A stretch of 64,000 nt of DNA from assembly GCF_000524195.1 (NCBI RefSeq), contig NW_020170401.1, forward strand, positions 220,605 to 284,604. The letters run 5' to 3'. This document shows positions 1-12,142 of the stretch, one piece after another. Both the position numbers and the translations under genes were made by a program. Position 1 is the stretch's first letter. Every line of letters starts with the position of its first letter. Source of the stretch: Echinococcus granulosus (taxonomy: Eukaryota > Platyhelminthes > Cestoda > Cyclophyllidea > Taeniidae). The notes below the pieces were generated by a model that was not told where the DNA came from, ran no database searches, and saw only the letters and a program-made list of their open reading frames with translations.

Positions 1-715
1 AAATTTCTAATGTAGCCTAGTAGAGGCAGCGTTTTGAGTCTATTCCTCCCTGCCACTTTGTTTTCACTTCACTGTTGTCCAGCCATATATCTATGTAGGT
101 TCTATCCAGTTGGTGGAACGATGAAGGAGGTACCGTGTGTTTATTTAATTGACAGCGTAAAGTTGTCGTAAACACTTCGTAACCAACTCTCCTAATGGTT
201 TACGCCTAGTGTGGTTTCGGTCGTTAATTGCATTCTTGCAGAGGGGTTTGGTTTTGGCAATGAATTATTTTTGGACAGATCCGTTACCTTCAGGTAGATA
301 TTTTACTTTGCCAGTGGTGCACTGCGAATCCTGATCAAGTAAAATGATTCGGTAGTCATACTTCGAGAGCATCTTATATCAATGGTTTATGTGAGTAGCA
401 AAAGCCTTTTTTTTACGGTTGTATTTAATGGACAGGGAAAGTCGTGAGTCATGGCGTGCATTGCTGGATGACAGGCAATAAGCCTGAAGACCACAAGTTT
501 GTGCTTTACCCCTTTCATTCACCTTATAATGACTCACCCTACGGTCATGTTTGATTGCTTACTAACTATTTTCATGCCATTGGTTTTCGCCAAATGACTA
601 ACTGTCTACTTCCTCTCAACCATTAAGCTTTATATTGTGCGTGTTGTGGTCCAAGTCAAAATTGAGCCTTTCTTGAAAGCAGTGCTCCGACTTTGACCGA
701 GACCGACCTACTGAA

Positions 716-725
716 TATATATAAG
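716..725 (+). promoter_or_regulatory. TATA-box-like sequence
   Basis: TATATATAAG matches the TATA consensus and lies in a moderately GC-rich stretch (repeated GACCGA just upstream). No transcript or frame of note follows, so it may be inert. Confidence 0.15.
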
Positions 726-2109
726 TAGGACAGAAGGTATACAAGATCAAATTCTCCGTCCACTGCAGCAGTCAGGACTGGTCAAGTAAAAAGTTGGAAG
801 TTTTATCTTTACAAGACAACTTAACATAACACAGCACAATGCATAGTCTTACTTCTCGTTGTACCACAAGACTAATCTAGAAAAAAATTTCGCATTTTAA
901 TAGCATGAGAAGGGGGATTTCCTTTCACCTCGCTCTTCGTATTCTCTGATAGAATTTTTTTAATTGGTTTTTCACGCTTTTTCACACGTCCACCATTAAG
1001 CAATAGAATGCAAAGCAGGACAAGCAGTGAAGAAATAAAAGTTAGGCACAGCCAATACGACCTTGTCAATATGGTCTTTTTTTAGAAACTATGAATTGTA
1101 CAAAGCGGAAAAGAGATCTTGTGTCTCACTGGGAAGCAAATATATACTGTAATGAATCACACGGTATCTTTCAACCTACCTGCAGTTTTAAGGTTCTTCC
1201 AGGGCCATAAATGCAGCCAGACGGAGGTCCGGAACTTCCTGCTTTTAATGTACCATTATAAACGAAAATGTAAATAATTCAGAGATGTTTTGAGTAATAT
1301 TACAGTTACTAAAACTAAGCATCAAAAACGCAGAAATTGAGATCGTTTAATAAATGAGTTCATAAACAAGATTCTTGTATCGTGATTTAATCCCTGTATG
1401 CCTAGGTAGATCAGTATCGCCACGTTTGGAAGCCTCGGGGTCCCTCTACATTCCTATCGGTGCATTTGTCAGGCCAAGCGCATAAGGCTGATTACTGAAT
1501 TTATCAAAAGTTAGACAGCAAACAAGACAAGGCCATGTAGCTGGAGGATATGCAGGTTTTCTCAGTCCTCCACAAGTTGCATGGAGTTCCGACCACCGTA
1601 CAATCGACGCAGCTGATCTTCCAACCCTTCTGCAAACTTGTGCTAAAGATACATCCCTAGGTGTTCAGAGGCAACCAGTAGATAATGCAAAATATCTCGG
1701 AGGCATGTGAATGGAAAATATATAATAGGGTGCCTTTTATAACATGGTAGCATACTCAAACATTATAAGCTGCTGGTAGACATGATCCTACTCACAGATC
1801 TATCTTACGATACAGTATTACCCTTCTTCCCAGTAAATATTTCATCAAAAAATAGACGAGAAAAACATTTTTAACATAAAATCAGGCATAAAAAGTTGTA
1901 GGAACGCAAGCAACACTCATCCTGACTCATCATTTCCTTTCACGCATGGCATAGGCGGAGGGCAGGGGGGCCGGGTTTCATTTCGTCTTGAGAAGAGGAA
2001 GGTCGAAAGCAAAGTTGTCCTGGCGCCATGATGTTGTGGTTCTCCCTTTTTTACCCCACCAAGACGAGGGCTAGGGGAGGTGAGGTGCAGTGACAGGGGG
2101 CCAAGTAGA

Positions 2110-2138
2110 GGGTAGTTTGGGTTTGGAGGGGGAGGGGG
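2110..2138 (+). other. G-quadruplex-forming motif
   Basis: Runs of G at 2110-2112, 2119-2121, 2128-2132 and 2134-2138 are separated by loops of 6, 6 and 1 bases. This satisfies the usual four-run pattern. It lies in a G-rich stretch that begins near 1955. Confidence 0.55.
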
Positions 2139-2462
2139 TGCAGTGGCTCATAGATAGAGGTTGAAGACAGGCACAAAATAGTTTTCAAAGGGAAATAAAA
2201 CAATGACGAAAAGTAGATTAGCTAGAACTTGTGATATTTAAAAAAGCATCCAGTAAATGAGATGGAGGAGGTGTAGTCATATTGTTATACACTTTGAACC
2301 AAACTGGTTTACAGTTTATGCGCCATATTAAAATTAACGTTAAAGATGTTCTAACACTGCACAATAGATGATACTAATTTCTTGACTAATTGGAAAATTG
2401 AAAGATGCAATGATCCTCAGACTAGGAACATATCATACCAAGGCCAAGTAGAAAAATCGAGA

Positions 2463-2480
2463 CGTCACATGTATGTGACG
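2463..2480. repeat. 18-bp palindromic site, GTCACA-N4-TGTGAC class (copy 1)
   Basis: The sequence is CGTCACATGTATGTGACG: two perfect 8-base arms around a 2-base centre. The core GTCACA-N4-TGTGAC recurs perfectly at three other places in the window. The flanks here (a run rich in A before, AAAATTTTAATT after) are not shared with the other sites, so the similarity is confined to the palindrome. A symmetric binding site for a dimeric protein or the remnant of a tiny hairpin element are both possible. The function is unknown. Confidence 0.7.
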
Positions 2481-5067
2481 GTAGTAGTGAAAATTTTAAT
2501 TACCTAATGGCCATTAGAAAAGCACCCATCTGGAGTACGCGTGTGGTTAGAGGCCGTATAGATGCTACGTTAACCGAGACCGAAGATGAACGGATGAAAA
2601 TGTCACATCTAGCTTCTCAGCATAATATTATTATCTATCGTCGTAAGACCAATGCTAGAATACGTTCCAGTCATAGACCAGATTTATTGGGAAGTAAAAA
2701 CTTCTGGGTACTCCATTAACTGAACCAATAACTTATTTAATTCACTGCAATAAGCCGTCTAATAGCCAAGAGGCACTCCCTTGTTACAATTAAAGTGCTA
2801 CTCTTAATATTTCAGTAGCATTCCCACTTTAAACAAATGACCTCCCTTGAGTGAGTGATCCAAATGAAGGAAGCCCCACCTGAGAACCACTTTATCCTAC
2901 CAATAATCACGATTTCATCAAATTTTGCAAAAAATTGGTACTACGAATAGGTTTGCTAACTTTTCTTGGACCTCCATGATGCTTCGTCTCCGAATTGGTT
3001 TCTTTAAGCGTCTTCTACCAAGTGCCTACCTCATTTGCAGTTTGCTATCAGCCAAATATGGGATAAAGGGGGGTGAGAGCAGTCAGTATGAGGCTCTCCC
3101 ACTTCTTCCCCCCCCCTTTCCAAAGACGAATTTACGACCAACTCACGCGCACGTTTGCCCTGCCCCAGATAGCATCTCCCATCGGCTGAAACGCCACTAA
3201 CTGCATATTAGATTCCGAACCCGCATCTTTTTATTTGCATTTATGCATGCGAACTCACCCTTGAGTCACGGTGGTGACGCACGATTATACTCTCTTGGCG
3301 GGGTGAGTAAGTGGGTGAATTTGTGTGAGTAAGTGTAGTCGAAGAGTTCGGTTTTGTTTATTTAGGGTCCATTTTTCGGTAAATCTGAGCTTGGAATAGA
3401 GAAAGGATGCCACCATGACCTTTGGACTTCTATCCGCGGTTTTTAATTTTTTAGCCATGTTGCCTCAGTGGCACTGTATCCAATACTGATTGACAGGTCT
3501 GTGTAGAGGTCTATTTGTAATACCGTTGATTGGGATGGCGGGTAATTGCGGCAGTCCGTACGAGCCTGGAAAAGCGTATAACGAAAAAAACCTCGAAACC
3601 TGCAGGTAATTATTCGCTTCTGCAGGCGACTTCAAGTAGATTTCGGTGCGGTCACAGAGCGATCAGTCGCAGTAGAACACCCAAATGGCGTGGGTGCTTC
3701 AAAGGCAGCTCGATGTCCATCAGTAATGATCCCGGACATGGCAGTTTTAAGCTCGCAGCGCTACAGTCATTCTTGTGACCATTTATTCTTCATGTAGAAC
3801 GCCTGACCTCGACCAGCTGATCTGGTGCGCGAACCAAATCCTCTGCGCCAGCCGTGAACACGAGCATTCACGAACACTTGCAGTTTCGGTGTGTAGGGCA
3901 TAGTGAGTACCAAGACAGTTTTTTTGCCTTTGACCGATGGCAAAATGGCTTAAGCTCTCCTAAGATGATTCAGTCGTGCTAAAAAATCTTTCATAGACTT
4001 TTGAGTATTAGCTAAATGCCAGAGGATAAGTGAGTTAATATTGGCTGTAAATAAATTCATGCTCGCGTCTGAGTAGTCCGGAGGCTCACTTAAGGGCCAA
4101 TGGCGTCGCTCTAATCTTAAACGTCTTTTGAGCAAAAATGGGCACAGAGCGCTTTTGAGATAAAAGCAACACGTGGCGTGACGTGAAACGAGGTGGGAGG
4201 GAGGTGTGGTAGGGCCCAAGGGGCAGAGGGTTAATTAACGACAGGGGGTACATTCAATTCCCTTTTATTGTTATAAGCGCTGAAAGTAGACAGTCAGGCT
4301 CCCGGTCACTTAAGCCTCACTAGGCAATTGTCAGCTTAATTGCTAGTCTGGTGTTGTCACGCAAAGACAGTTACACGTTTCTACTCGCCTGTGTGAGTAG
4401 ACGCTTCCCCTTTGATTTGTCATGGGCCGATAGCATTAATGCCATTGCAATTACTGGTGCCAGCACTCAAGCCCATCATTATTTATTGCCACAAAATCGG
4501 TAACCTGAGATGCGAATTAATTGTACGCCACTTTAATATCTTTGAGAAAATCTACCAGTTGATCAAAATGCTCCTGCTGTGGTTTTCAGGATGGCTAGCT
4601 TTATAAGGACTTGTTATAAATAGTAAGGGCTCGTAAAAGTCGAGGATCTGATTATATGTCCACGGCTTCAACCATGTCATTGTGTTGGTGCTCCTGTTTT
4701 AAATCCACAAATCATGGAATGTCGGTTGTACCTAATACATCCAATTCGTGCTTATCCAAGATTCGAAGTTGGCTTGGTGCCATGGCTGGATAGAGTTCTT
4801 TTTTTGAACTGATTGATTCCCTTTGGAGGTGATAGGACACTCTCGGGTTTGGCGCGACAGAGACAGCCTTCAGTAGTGTGTTTAAGTGAGTGACACTGAA
4901 ACAATTTGCTGACGTCTGCATCAGCTGAAAGGGAAAAATTGTGAAAACTACGAAACAAATGGACGTCACCCGATATGCGCCAGCAAATGACAAAAATGAA
5001 ACTAAGAGGACTACTGCCGTTTTCCTTACCTCTCCATAACAACTCACTGACGATAATAGGTTGTTCG
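2481..5067. other. No gene recognised
   Basis: A 70-codon ATG frame at 2507-2719 starts just after the first palindromic site but matches nothing I know. The zone at 3050-3330 is GC-richer, with a poly-C/pyrimidine run near 3105-3120. Frames at 4712-5167 on the minus strand overlap the FamB repeat. Confidence 0.45.
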
Positions 5068-5410
5068 GGCACTGACCTACTGCCTGATTAACTGACTGAC
5101 TTAAGGTGGGATACAAAATGGCTTTTGCACGAACTGCAAGGTTATGTGAAAAAACATTCCATACCATAACTTATCTTGCCATTAGTTATTTCATGTAATC
5201 CACTCACCACACACCCTGCACTCCACACCTCTAAGACATCCACTACTTCATTCCCACAACGCCGTCATTTGTGTGTGTGTGGAAATGGGAGTTTGTATGG
5301 GTGGGCGGGTAGATGGGGGTGTGTGTAGAGGAATGCATGAGAAATAATTCACAATCAATCTCTTTTTAGAAGACCAAACACTAAATAGGATCGAGATGCA
5401 TCCACTCCAC
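5068..5410 (+). repeat. FamB repeat, copy A
   Basis: It shares ordered blocks with copies at 14200-14543 (minus) and 15892-16052: GCACTGACCT, an ACATTCCATACCATAACTT-like block, GCCATTAGTTAT, CCACTCACC, GCACTCCAC, ATTTGTGTGTGTGTGG and GGGTGGGCGGGTAGATGGG. It holds a short (GT)5 at 5271-5280. No coding content is conserved. The 151-codon minus frame at 4712-5167 runs into this repeat. Confidence 0.55.
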
Positions 5411-7145
5411 TCAACTCCGCTGCACGCAGGAGTAAGCTTTACTTCAGCAACAAGGACCACTGCAGACACCAGTCAGCAGGTTAAAGGAGATCCGATTCGA
5501 TGCTTACGTGCCAACAGAAGATCACATACCCCCACAAAATTGAACCCTTGAAGGGCTCTGGACTGAAGAATGGAGTGAGAAGGGGGCATTGCCTTTAAGT
5601 GATGCTTCCTTCTTTGTCTTGACAGTAGCACTAAATAATCACCTGAAAAACATGTGAAACTGAGTAGGTATTAAGGATGGAGCATGAAAAGGCGCGGGAA
5701 ATGACTGGAGTTGGGGCTGGGTACTTTGCGCCTGTAGCTATGTCTTTCCAAAAGGAATGGAAACTGTTACCACAATTACTTAAACGATAAGCTATATTAA
5801 GCAGCCATCAGCCGTCACAACGCTCTACCCTATTTGGTTACCTAAAACAGGTGAATTCCACTTATAGGTTAAAAAATTTGTTTGCCTTCAGCTAAGAAAA
5901 AAGTTTAATTAATTTACACAAAAAAAACCATTTTAAGTGAAGCAAGGTTATGCAAACCGCACAGTCTTACCATGGCTGTGCGTACCGATTCATCGTTCTG
6001 ACGCGAGTTTAGAAAAGAGCAAAGGCTGATGATTTCGAGAGTCCTAGACCGAAATCTCCTCGTGTCTTTCTCTTTCCTAGTCATAACTCTCAGCTCTCCA
6101 GTTATTTATCCGTTGCCAACTAAAATGCTCCCCGGAATTTTTAAAATACAACCCCTATCAGACGAAAAATTAAGGTAGCAATGAGTAATACAAACCACAC
6201 CATGGTTAATTTCGGCAATGAGGTATTTGGGAATTCGTAAAACCGCAAAATTAATCCATCTTCTTCTCATACTGCTATTTGCGGCATGGCTTGGGTGTGA
6301 GTCAACCCGCCTGATATTATCAGACCGCCTTCTCATGCTACTTTAAGGAATTAAAAAAGCCATTTAATTACTTGCCTTTTTTACGCGGCTTTAAGAAGTC
6401 AACCGGAGCCTTTTACACAGCCTAGAAATGGGTAAACTGGGAAAAACTTGAAATATATGTATTTATTTTGCCTTTTTTACCTTCCAATCAGTGCTTAAAC
6501 GACTGCCACAATTCACTGACGTACGGTGACAACTTGGCCGCTTTGGCTGCGGACAGGGTAAAAAGCCATCGTATTCCAGAATTTGTCCTGACATTTTTAG
6601 GTAAAGGGAGTGATATTAAAATTAGAATCGTTTAAGCAAGTTACCAGCAAGCAGAAGATATTAGTAATGGAAATTTGCCGTATTCAATTTGATGTACTGC
6701 GGGTAAAGCGGGAGAAATATAGTGGAAATTACCCAGTGTGGAGATGTGAAACTACGGAGGGAACTCATGGCCAACCAGGGCTTCCAACTTTACAGCTACA
6801 ACAAGGCATTACAGACAGCAGAAAAGGGGAAATCTGTCCCATTTATGGCCGGCGAGCATGGCATATGCCACGCCAGACGCCGTTCACCAGGATGGCAGAC
6901 AGCGTTGCTACTGTCGCACGAAGTTGATTATGAACGAAGACGGATATCTATCCGTATTTAGGGAGGAATTTAAGGGTTGCACGGTACAGTGATGAAGTAC
7001 AGATGGTTGACTGACTGATGTATAAGTTCAAAGGACAGTAGGTTACGTGTGATTATTTTTAACCATTACCCTCTATGATTATCCATTCAATTCATGGATC
7101 GCCTTGTCCTAGACAACGAATCGACGCACAACTCTGTCGAATGAG

Positions 7146-7157
7146 GGAGAGAGAGAG
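7146..7157 (+). repeat. Short (GA)n run
   Basis: Six GA units inside a purine-rich stretch. Confidence 0.8.
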
Positions 7158-8263
7158 GGAAGAATCTCTCTGTGATACAGGTGAAAACAGTAGCTTGCAA
7201 ACGGCTGATTCACACCTTGAAATCTCTACTTTCTTTCATAAAACCCGAGAGTCCCAGTTTGATTTGCATTGTACTGACTCCGTTAAGTTTCGGATCCTAT
7301 TTTTGGATTTTATTTTTTTTTTTGACATATAGCTATATTATTTGTGCTGCTGTACTTAATCTACAACCATCACAGATGCCTAACAAATCGGTGCGCCTCA
7401 TTTCTGATAATATCATCACCGATGGGGTGTGAAACGTGATTAATCACTCAAGCCGTCGGTCGGGTTAACCAGGCGGGCCACCTACCACCCATACAGACAC
7501 ACACCGTAGAGGTAATTAGAGGAGGGAGCCGGAGGGCGAGGAGACCGTGCCCACTAATTCGGAGGACACCGCTACCGCATAACAGCTTTCGGCTTGTCAC
7601 CTTTTTTGAGTCACCCCTTCTACCGCTCCTCACTTTTATTTCGCAAACAGGGCTAAACATTGATATTTTAAAAGATACCGACTTGTTTGGTAAGCAAGTG
7701 GACAGCAAACTACAAAGTGGGATTTCCACAAATGTAAGTAAGCAAAAAGATTTTGCATTTTTGCTTCTTTTACTTGGAAAATTCATCACAGTGAGACAAA
7801 ATGTGCTTAATACTGGTTTTGGCTACGTGCTCGATTGCGTACATGATTTTAGTATTCACAATGATGTCATTTGAGACCTGGCTACCTCCACAATCCCTCC
7901 GTATGCTAAAAAAATGAAGATGTGGACACAGTTGTATACGCATTATGCCTCAGGGTCAACACGGAAGTGGCATCATTGTTGGCCTTCCTGTAATTGCTCT
8001 TCAAATCGGGTTGCACCAATCTAGAGGGGGGTCCTGAAACAGGGCGTTTAAAAGAATCTTGATTTCATATTATGTGATATTCGAAATAAATGACTCAAAA
8101 TTGCCAAGAAATGAACCTCTTGGATAAGCTGAAGTCCTTATTCTTCTTTTATTGTAGGACAGATGACTAGGAAAAGTTTAGATCGTAGACTAGTTAAAGA
8201 TGCACTGGTCAAGGTGTCTGCAGGGAATAAGTTATACCATCTGGAGTTTTCCTCTACACGAAG

Positions 8264-8674
8264 ATGCCCAGAATGCATGATCTGACTGGAACGCAGATGA
8301 CAATGGTAGCGCCTAGCAACGGTGCAGGGAATAGGGAATTTCGTCGTCTTCCACCCTCCTTTTCGCTGTTGGCCTATTTAGTCTCAGCCACAAGGGGAGA
8401 AAAAACCACTTCACCCCTCCAGTCTACCGCCTCCCCACTTCACTTTGTTTACTCACTCATATGCACACATCAAGTGCTGATGGGTGGCGCCAAGGGAGAC
8501 CTCCCCCTCTCTCTCCCTTTCTATCCTCTAAAAGTTTTTCTCCGTCCTATGACACACACACGTATTGGGTGCCCCGGTGAGTCAGAGATACCGCGTACTG
8601 ATTGGACTAGATACCGCCTTATTGAGAGGGGTGATGGCAGCGGCGGTGGTGGTGGCGCCGCCGTCTCAGCATAG
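8264..8674 (+). CDS. 136-codon frame in GC-rich patch, probably not coding
   Basis: It starts with ATG at 8264 and ends after a Gly/Ala run produced by GGC/GGT triplets (8638-8662). The middle is Pro/Leu/Ser-rich from pyrimidine tracts (8501-8520). No domain is recognised. It is among the longest frames in the window, but its residues follow the simple sequence beneath it. Confidence 0.1.
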   Translation: MPRMHDLTGTQMTMVAPSNGAGNREFRRLPPSFSLLAYLVSATRGEKTTSPLQSTASPLHFVYSLICTHQVLMGGAKGDLPLSLPFYPLKVFLRPMTHTRIGCPGESEIPRTDWTRYRLIERGDGSGGGGGAAVSA

Positions 8675-9620
8675 ACTAAGAAGAAAACTGCTTTAGAGGA
8701 AATTAGGACTTGAAAGCGGGCGGGTCGCTTTCACATTGTATTGTATAGGATCAGTTGTCGGCTGAATTGACTATGGAAAGGTTTTGGTACATAAAACTGT
8801 CAACTAATATCGTTATTTTTTCAGCCAGCAAACAAATACCTTGCCATTATAAATAAAACAAGGGGAAGGGTGCTGTAAATGCAGGCTCAATAAACCTTCT
8901 GCACGGTGATTTTGCTTTGGTATGAAACCATTCCTAAGAGAGAACGCCATTGCCATTCACTGTCGTGACGTCTCACAGCTTTTCACTTTTATTCATTCAA
9001 TGGAAGTGCATTTAATTTAATCTGCAAAATTAGAACTTTTTTGCTAGATCATGGCATTTGTAAATTTTTTTTAAAAAGGTATTTATGGTCCAATTTTTGA
9101 GCCTTGAGATGTGAAAAAGGCTTGCATCTACATAGATGCGTTACCAAAGAGGAAGGCGTATCCGCTGAACTACTTGTAAGAGAAAGTCTTGAATTCTGCA
9201 CCGTGACCATTAGGCGAAAGAGACCGGAGAATTAGACCGTCAACTTTCGTTGAAAATACTGATTTGCACCTAAGATATGAAGGCATAATATACCTTCGCA
9301 TCCACTAAGAGTGATGAGAACTTAGATGGTTTAGGGGAATAGGAATGGTCTGAAAGAAAGCTAAAGGTGGCTTCAAATTCCTAATTTAAATTGCAAATTT
9401 TAGTGAAATTATTTTGATTAAACAATGCACTTAGTAAGTAGGTTGCTCTTTGACTTTCAGCATGTGAACACTTGTGCCTTCAGCCCACTGCATTGTCTTG
9501 TAAGCAAGAATTGGTGAATGCTTTCGAAGTGCCTACGAAGTGCGAGGCCCAGAGCACAATAATGAACAATGTGCCAAGAGTCCAAAACATTTTTATACCT
9601 AAAAAGGACTAATGCACAAA

Positions 9621-10659
9621 AAAATATAACACCTTAATTATTTGTTTAATTCTTTCTACTGGTTTCTTGCACGCTTGAGGCCCCACTTTTGTACTTCCGC
9701 CCGGTGGAATGGCCTTCAAGCCATGTCAGTAGGCATCAGGGCCTTCTGTACGTTGGAAATACCCATTGTACCCTAGCATTGTCCCCTTCTAAATTCCGAA
9801 TTGATTCGATACGTGATATAGGTGGCAGTGATAAGCAATCCCTGTCCTATAGGACAAGTATCCTGATTTATATTACTGAATGCTGAGGAAGGGAGAATCT
9901 GTGACGACCACCAGCAGAAGGGTTGAAAATGATGTCTACCTTCAGCAACTGCCCTAGTTCCATGTTTTACAAGAACCTCCTTAACATCTGAAGCGACGCT
10001 AGCCATGGAACCATTTGGAAAATTTCATTCCAGACTTGTCTATGATAGGACTACGAAGGCGTCAATGTGGTGAACATGCGATACGTTCTCTACCGCTTCC
10101 CTGGCTGAATAAAACCCATGGCGACGCATGGCTGGGCAGAAAAGTGAGAACAAAATGACAAAAAAAATACAAAACTATTTCAAGGCTCGTAATTTATTAT
10201 ATGACTGTGTTTGGGACAGTTTTCCTAAGACTAGCAATAAGCATTCATGATGGCCAGCGCATTCCCCCTCAGCTAACGCAACTCCTTAGCATGGCGAAAT
10301 ATCCGCATCTAGTGAAATTGTCAAGAGGGATCAGTGTCGCTCTTGTCAAATACCTTAGTTGCACACAAACTCGATGACTGGTGCGGTTGGTTGGTGGGTG
10401 TAATTCTTCCAGCACCGACTAAGTTGTGATGGCCGACGCTATGGGTCGGCCAAGGGGAGTGTCAAGGATAGAGCTCAAAGGGAGAGAGGGCTGTGTAATA
10501 CCTTGATTATTTATTTAACTCTTCGTTTCGGTTTAGCAGGCAGTTAAGACTCCGCATCTGTACTTCCACTCCGTCCTTTTGCTCTTCTGTACTTCAGCAG
10601 TACATATTCTGTCCCATCATCATCGCCTTTTGACTCCAGAGAAGACCCTTAGCGCTTAA
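9621..10659 (+). mobile_element. TRIM-A copy 1: complete LTR-like head, internal region and second head
   Basis: This is a full-length member of the main repeat family. The first head (about 9621-9812) contains the family landmarks TTTGTACTTCCGC, a CATGTCAGTAGG block and CCTTCTGTAC. The internal region carries CCTGTCCTATAGGACAAGTATCC and AGAAGGGTTGAAAATGA. It ends in a stem-loop (GGCCGAC/GTCGGCC, 10431-10451) and a purine tract AAAGGGAGAGAGGG (10477-10490). A second head follows at 10492-10659. Heads as direct repeats, with a purine tract immediately before the second, are the layout of LTR retroelements. With about 1.04 kb and no reading frame, the best fit is a non-autonomous TRIM-like element. 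I saw no convincing tRNA primer site after the first head. The two heads differ a lot, so the insertion is old. Confidence 0.65.
10431..10490 (+). other. TRIM-A stem-loop and purine tract next to the second head
   Basis: GGCCGAC (10431-10437) pairs perfectly with GTCGGCC (10445-10451) around a 7-base loop. The purine tract follows 26 bases later at 10477-10490. Copy 6 keeps the same stem with one mismatch and the same purine tract. The tract position, immediately upstream of the second head, is where LTR elements prime plus-strand DNA synthesis. The role of the stem is unknown. Confidence 0.5.
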
Positions 10660-11059
10660 AACCGTATTTCACAAGGTCTCAAAATTTATATAAAGTTCTG
10701 GCAGAGAGCAATATCAAAAGCTTCCATTAACTTGTCAGTTGTGGTAAATAATTTCAAAGGTGAAAAGCAGATTTGAACCTCTTTACACCGATTAATCTAC
10801 AAGGGATTTCATGACAGAACAATTTTTCTCAGAACGAGGAGTTAGACATACCAGATTACACCGCAATTTACTTTTTCCCAAAAAGGGATAGCTAATCATG
10901 TTTTAAGATGAATTTGCGCAGTTATCGGTCGAAACGAGGGGACAGGCTCTTTGCATGTCGCATCCGGGGTTATTAGTACCTCAAACAACTTTTCCGTGGG
11001 TTAGCTTTTAAGTGCCATTTAGGTAATAATAAAAAAATCGTGAAACTCTACAACACCGT

Positions 11060-11560
11060 GAAGGTCGATTTTTACGAGGTTTCAGATGCCCAGCCATGGG
11101 TCTCCATGGGTTTTATTTAGCCATGGAAGCGGTAGAGAACGTATCGCATGTTCACCACATTGACACCTTTGCAGTCCTATCATAAACAACTTCGGAATGA
11201 GATTTTTCAGACGGTTCACGGCTAGCGTCGCTCCAGATGTTAAGAAGGCTCCTGTAGAACATGGAACTAGGGCAGTTGCCGAGGGCAGATATCATTTTCA
11301 ATCCTTCTGCTGGCGGTCGTCACAGATTCTACCTTGGTCTGCATTTAGTAATCGAATACAGTAAACTTGTCCTATAGGATCGGGTTTGCTCATCACTGTC
11401 CCCAATATCGAGCATCGAATCTTCTCTGAATTTGGAAGAGGACAATGCTAGGGTCGAATGGGTATTTCTAAAGTACAGAAGGGACGGATGTCTACTGACA
11501 TGACTTAAAGGCCATTCTACCGAGCAGAAATGCAAAAGCGGAGCCTCAAGTGTGCCAGGC
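11060..11560 (-). mobile_element. TRIM-A copy 2: head plus first part of internal region, inverted
   Basis: On the minus strand this copy begins with the head (about 11411-11560, with TTGCATTTCTGCTCGG and CTTCTGTACTTTAG). It continues through the internal blocks CCTATAGGACAAG, AGAAGGATTGAAAATGA and ATGTGGTGAACATGCGATAC, then ends near 11060 without the stem-loop, purine tract or second head. It is unusually close in sequence to copy 1. Both share a 40-base stretch (copy 1 about 10045-10095, here about 11120-11170) that other copies have in a different form, so copies 1 and 2 belong to one subfamily or arose by a local inverted duplication. Confidence 0.65.
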
Positions 11561-12126
11561 ACCAGTGTACAATAATCCTTTTTAGGGGCAAACATCCTCT
11601 GTTCCATGAATGGCATTACTCGGAGAAGGACAGCTGCCTGTTTGTCTTTTGCTAATGCTCCTAGTTAAAGTGAATTCCACTTTATATCCTTGGCAATTAT
11701 TTAGCCATCGCTTGACAAGCCTGACCTTGGGTATCTTATAGGTGCATAAACTGTAAAAGATTATACCAAAGACATAAGCGTAATCACAAACACAATCATT
11801 TCCGAATACTTGAGATTGCGGAAGTCGGCGCACTTTGTCGATGGCAAAGTAAAGTAGGCTGTCTCATAATGGTTCATCTATATTAGCCAAAGTTGAGTTG
11901 AGCACCGGAGGATAGGATCACGAATGCGACAGGTAAATGTGTGAAGAAGAGATGTAATTTTTATGCCTTGAAATAAGCTCCGTTCTTCCATGAACCCGCA
12001 AGTCTCGGTTTCACTTGGATAGCCATTGCTGAAGACTTTTTTAGCAAATTTTTGACGACCCAGTCTTTTCTCTCTCTTGTACTCTTCTCACCCACCTCCC
12101 TTTAGCATATCCATGGTAGGATTTGC

Positions 12127-12142
12127 GGGGGGAGGGGTGGGG
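12127..12142 (+). other. Dense G-run cluster
   Basis: Six, four and four G in a row are separated by single bases (12127-12132, 12134-12137, 12139-12142), with a further GGG about 14 bases on. It is close to, but not a textbook, quadruplex motif. It lies in a 300-base GC-rich patch holding two TGACTCA sites. Confidence 0.4.

Larger units (their letters stand above)
1..2462. other. No gene recognised
   Basis: AT-rich DNA with only short chance frames. A G-rich zone at about 1955-2140 holds the quadruplex motif. No repeat family member was recognised here. Confidence 0.5.
5411..9620. other. No gene recognised
   Basis: Mostly AT-rich. GC-rich patches occur at about 7440-7640 and 8330-8680 with pyrimidine runs and GGC/GGT triplets; frames over these are treated as composition effects. 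Confidence 0.45.

Noticed and set aside
4712..5167. Longest frame in the window, 151 codons, minus strand
   Set aside because: Its first part overlaps the FamB repeat, which has no conserved frame. A second overlapping frame on the same strand is also open, and no domain or splice context is seen.
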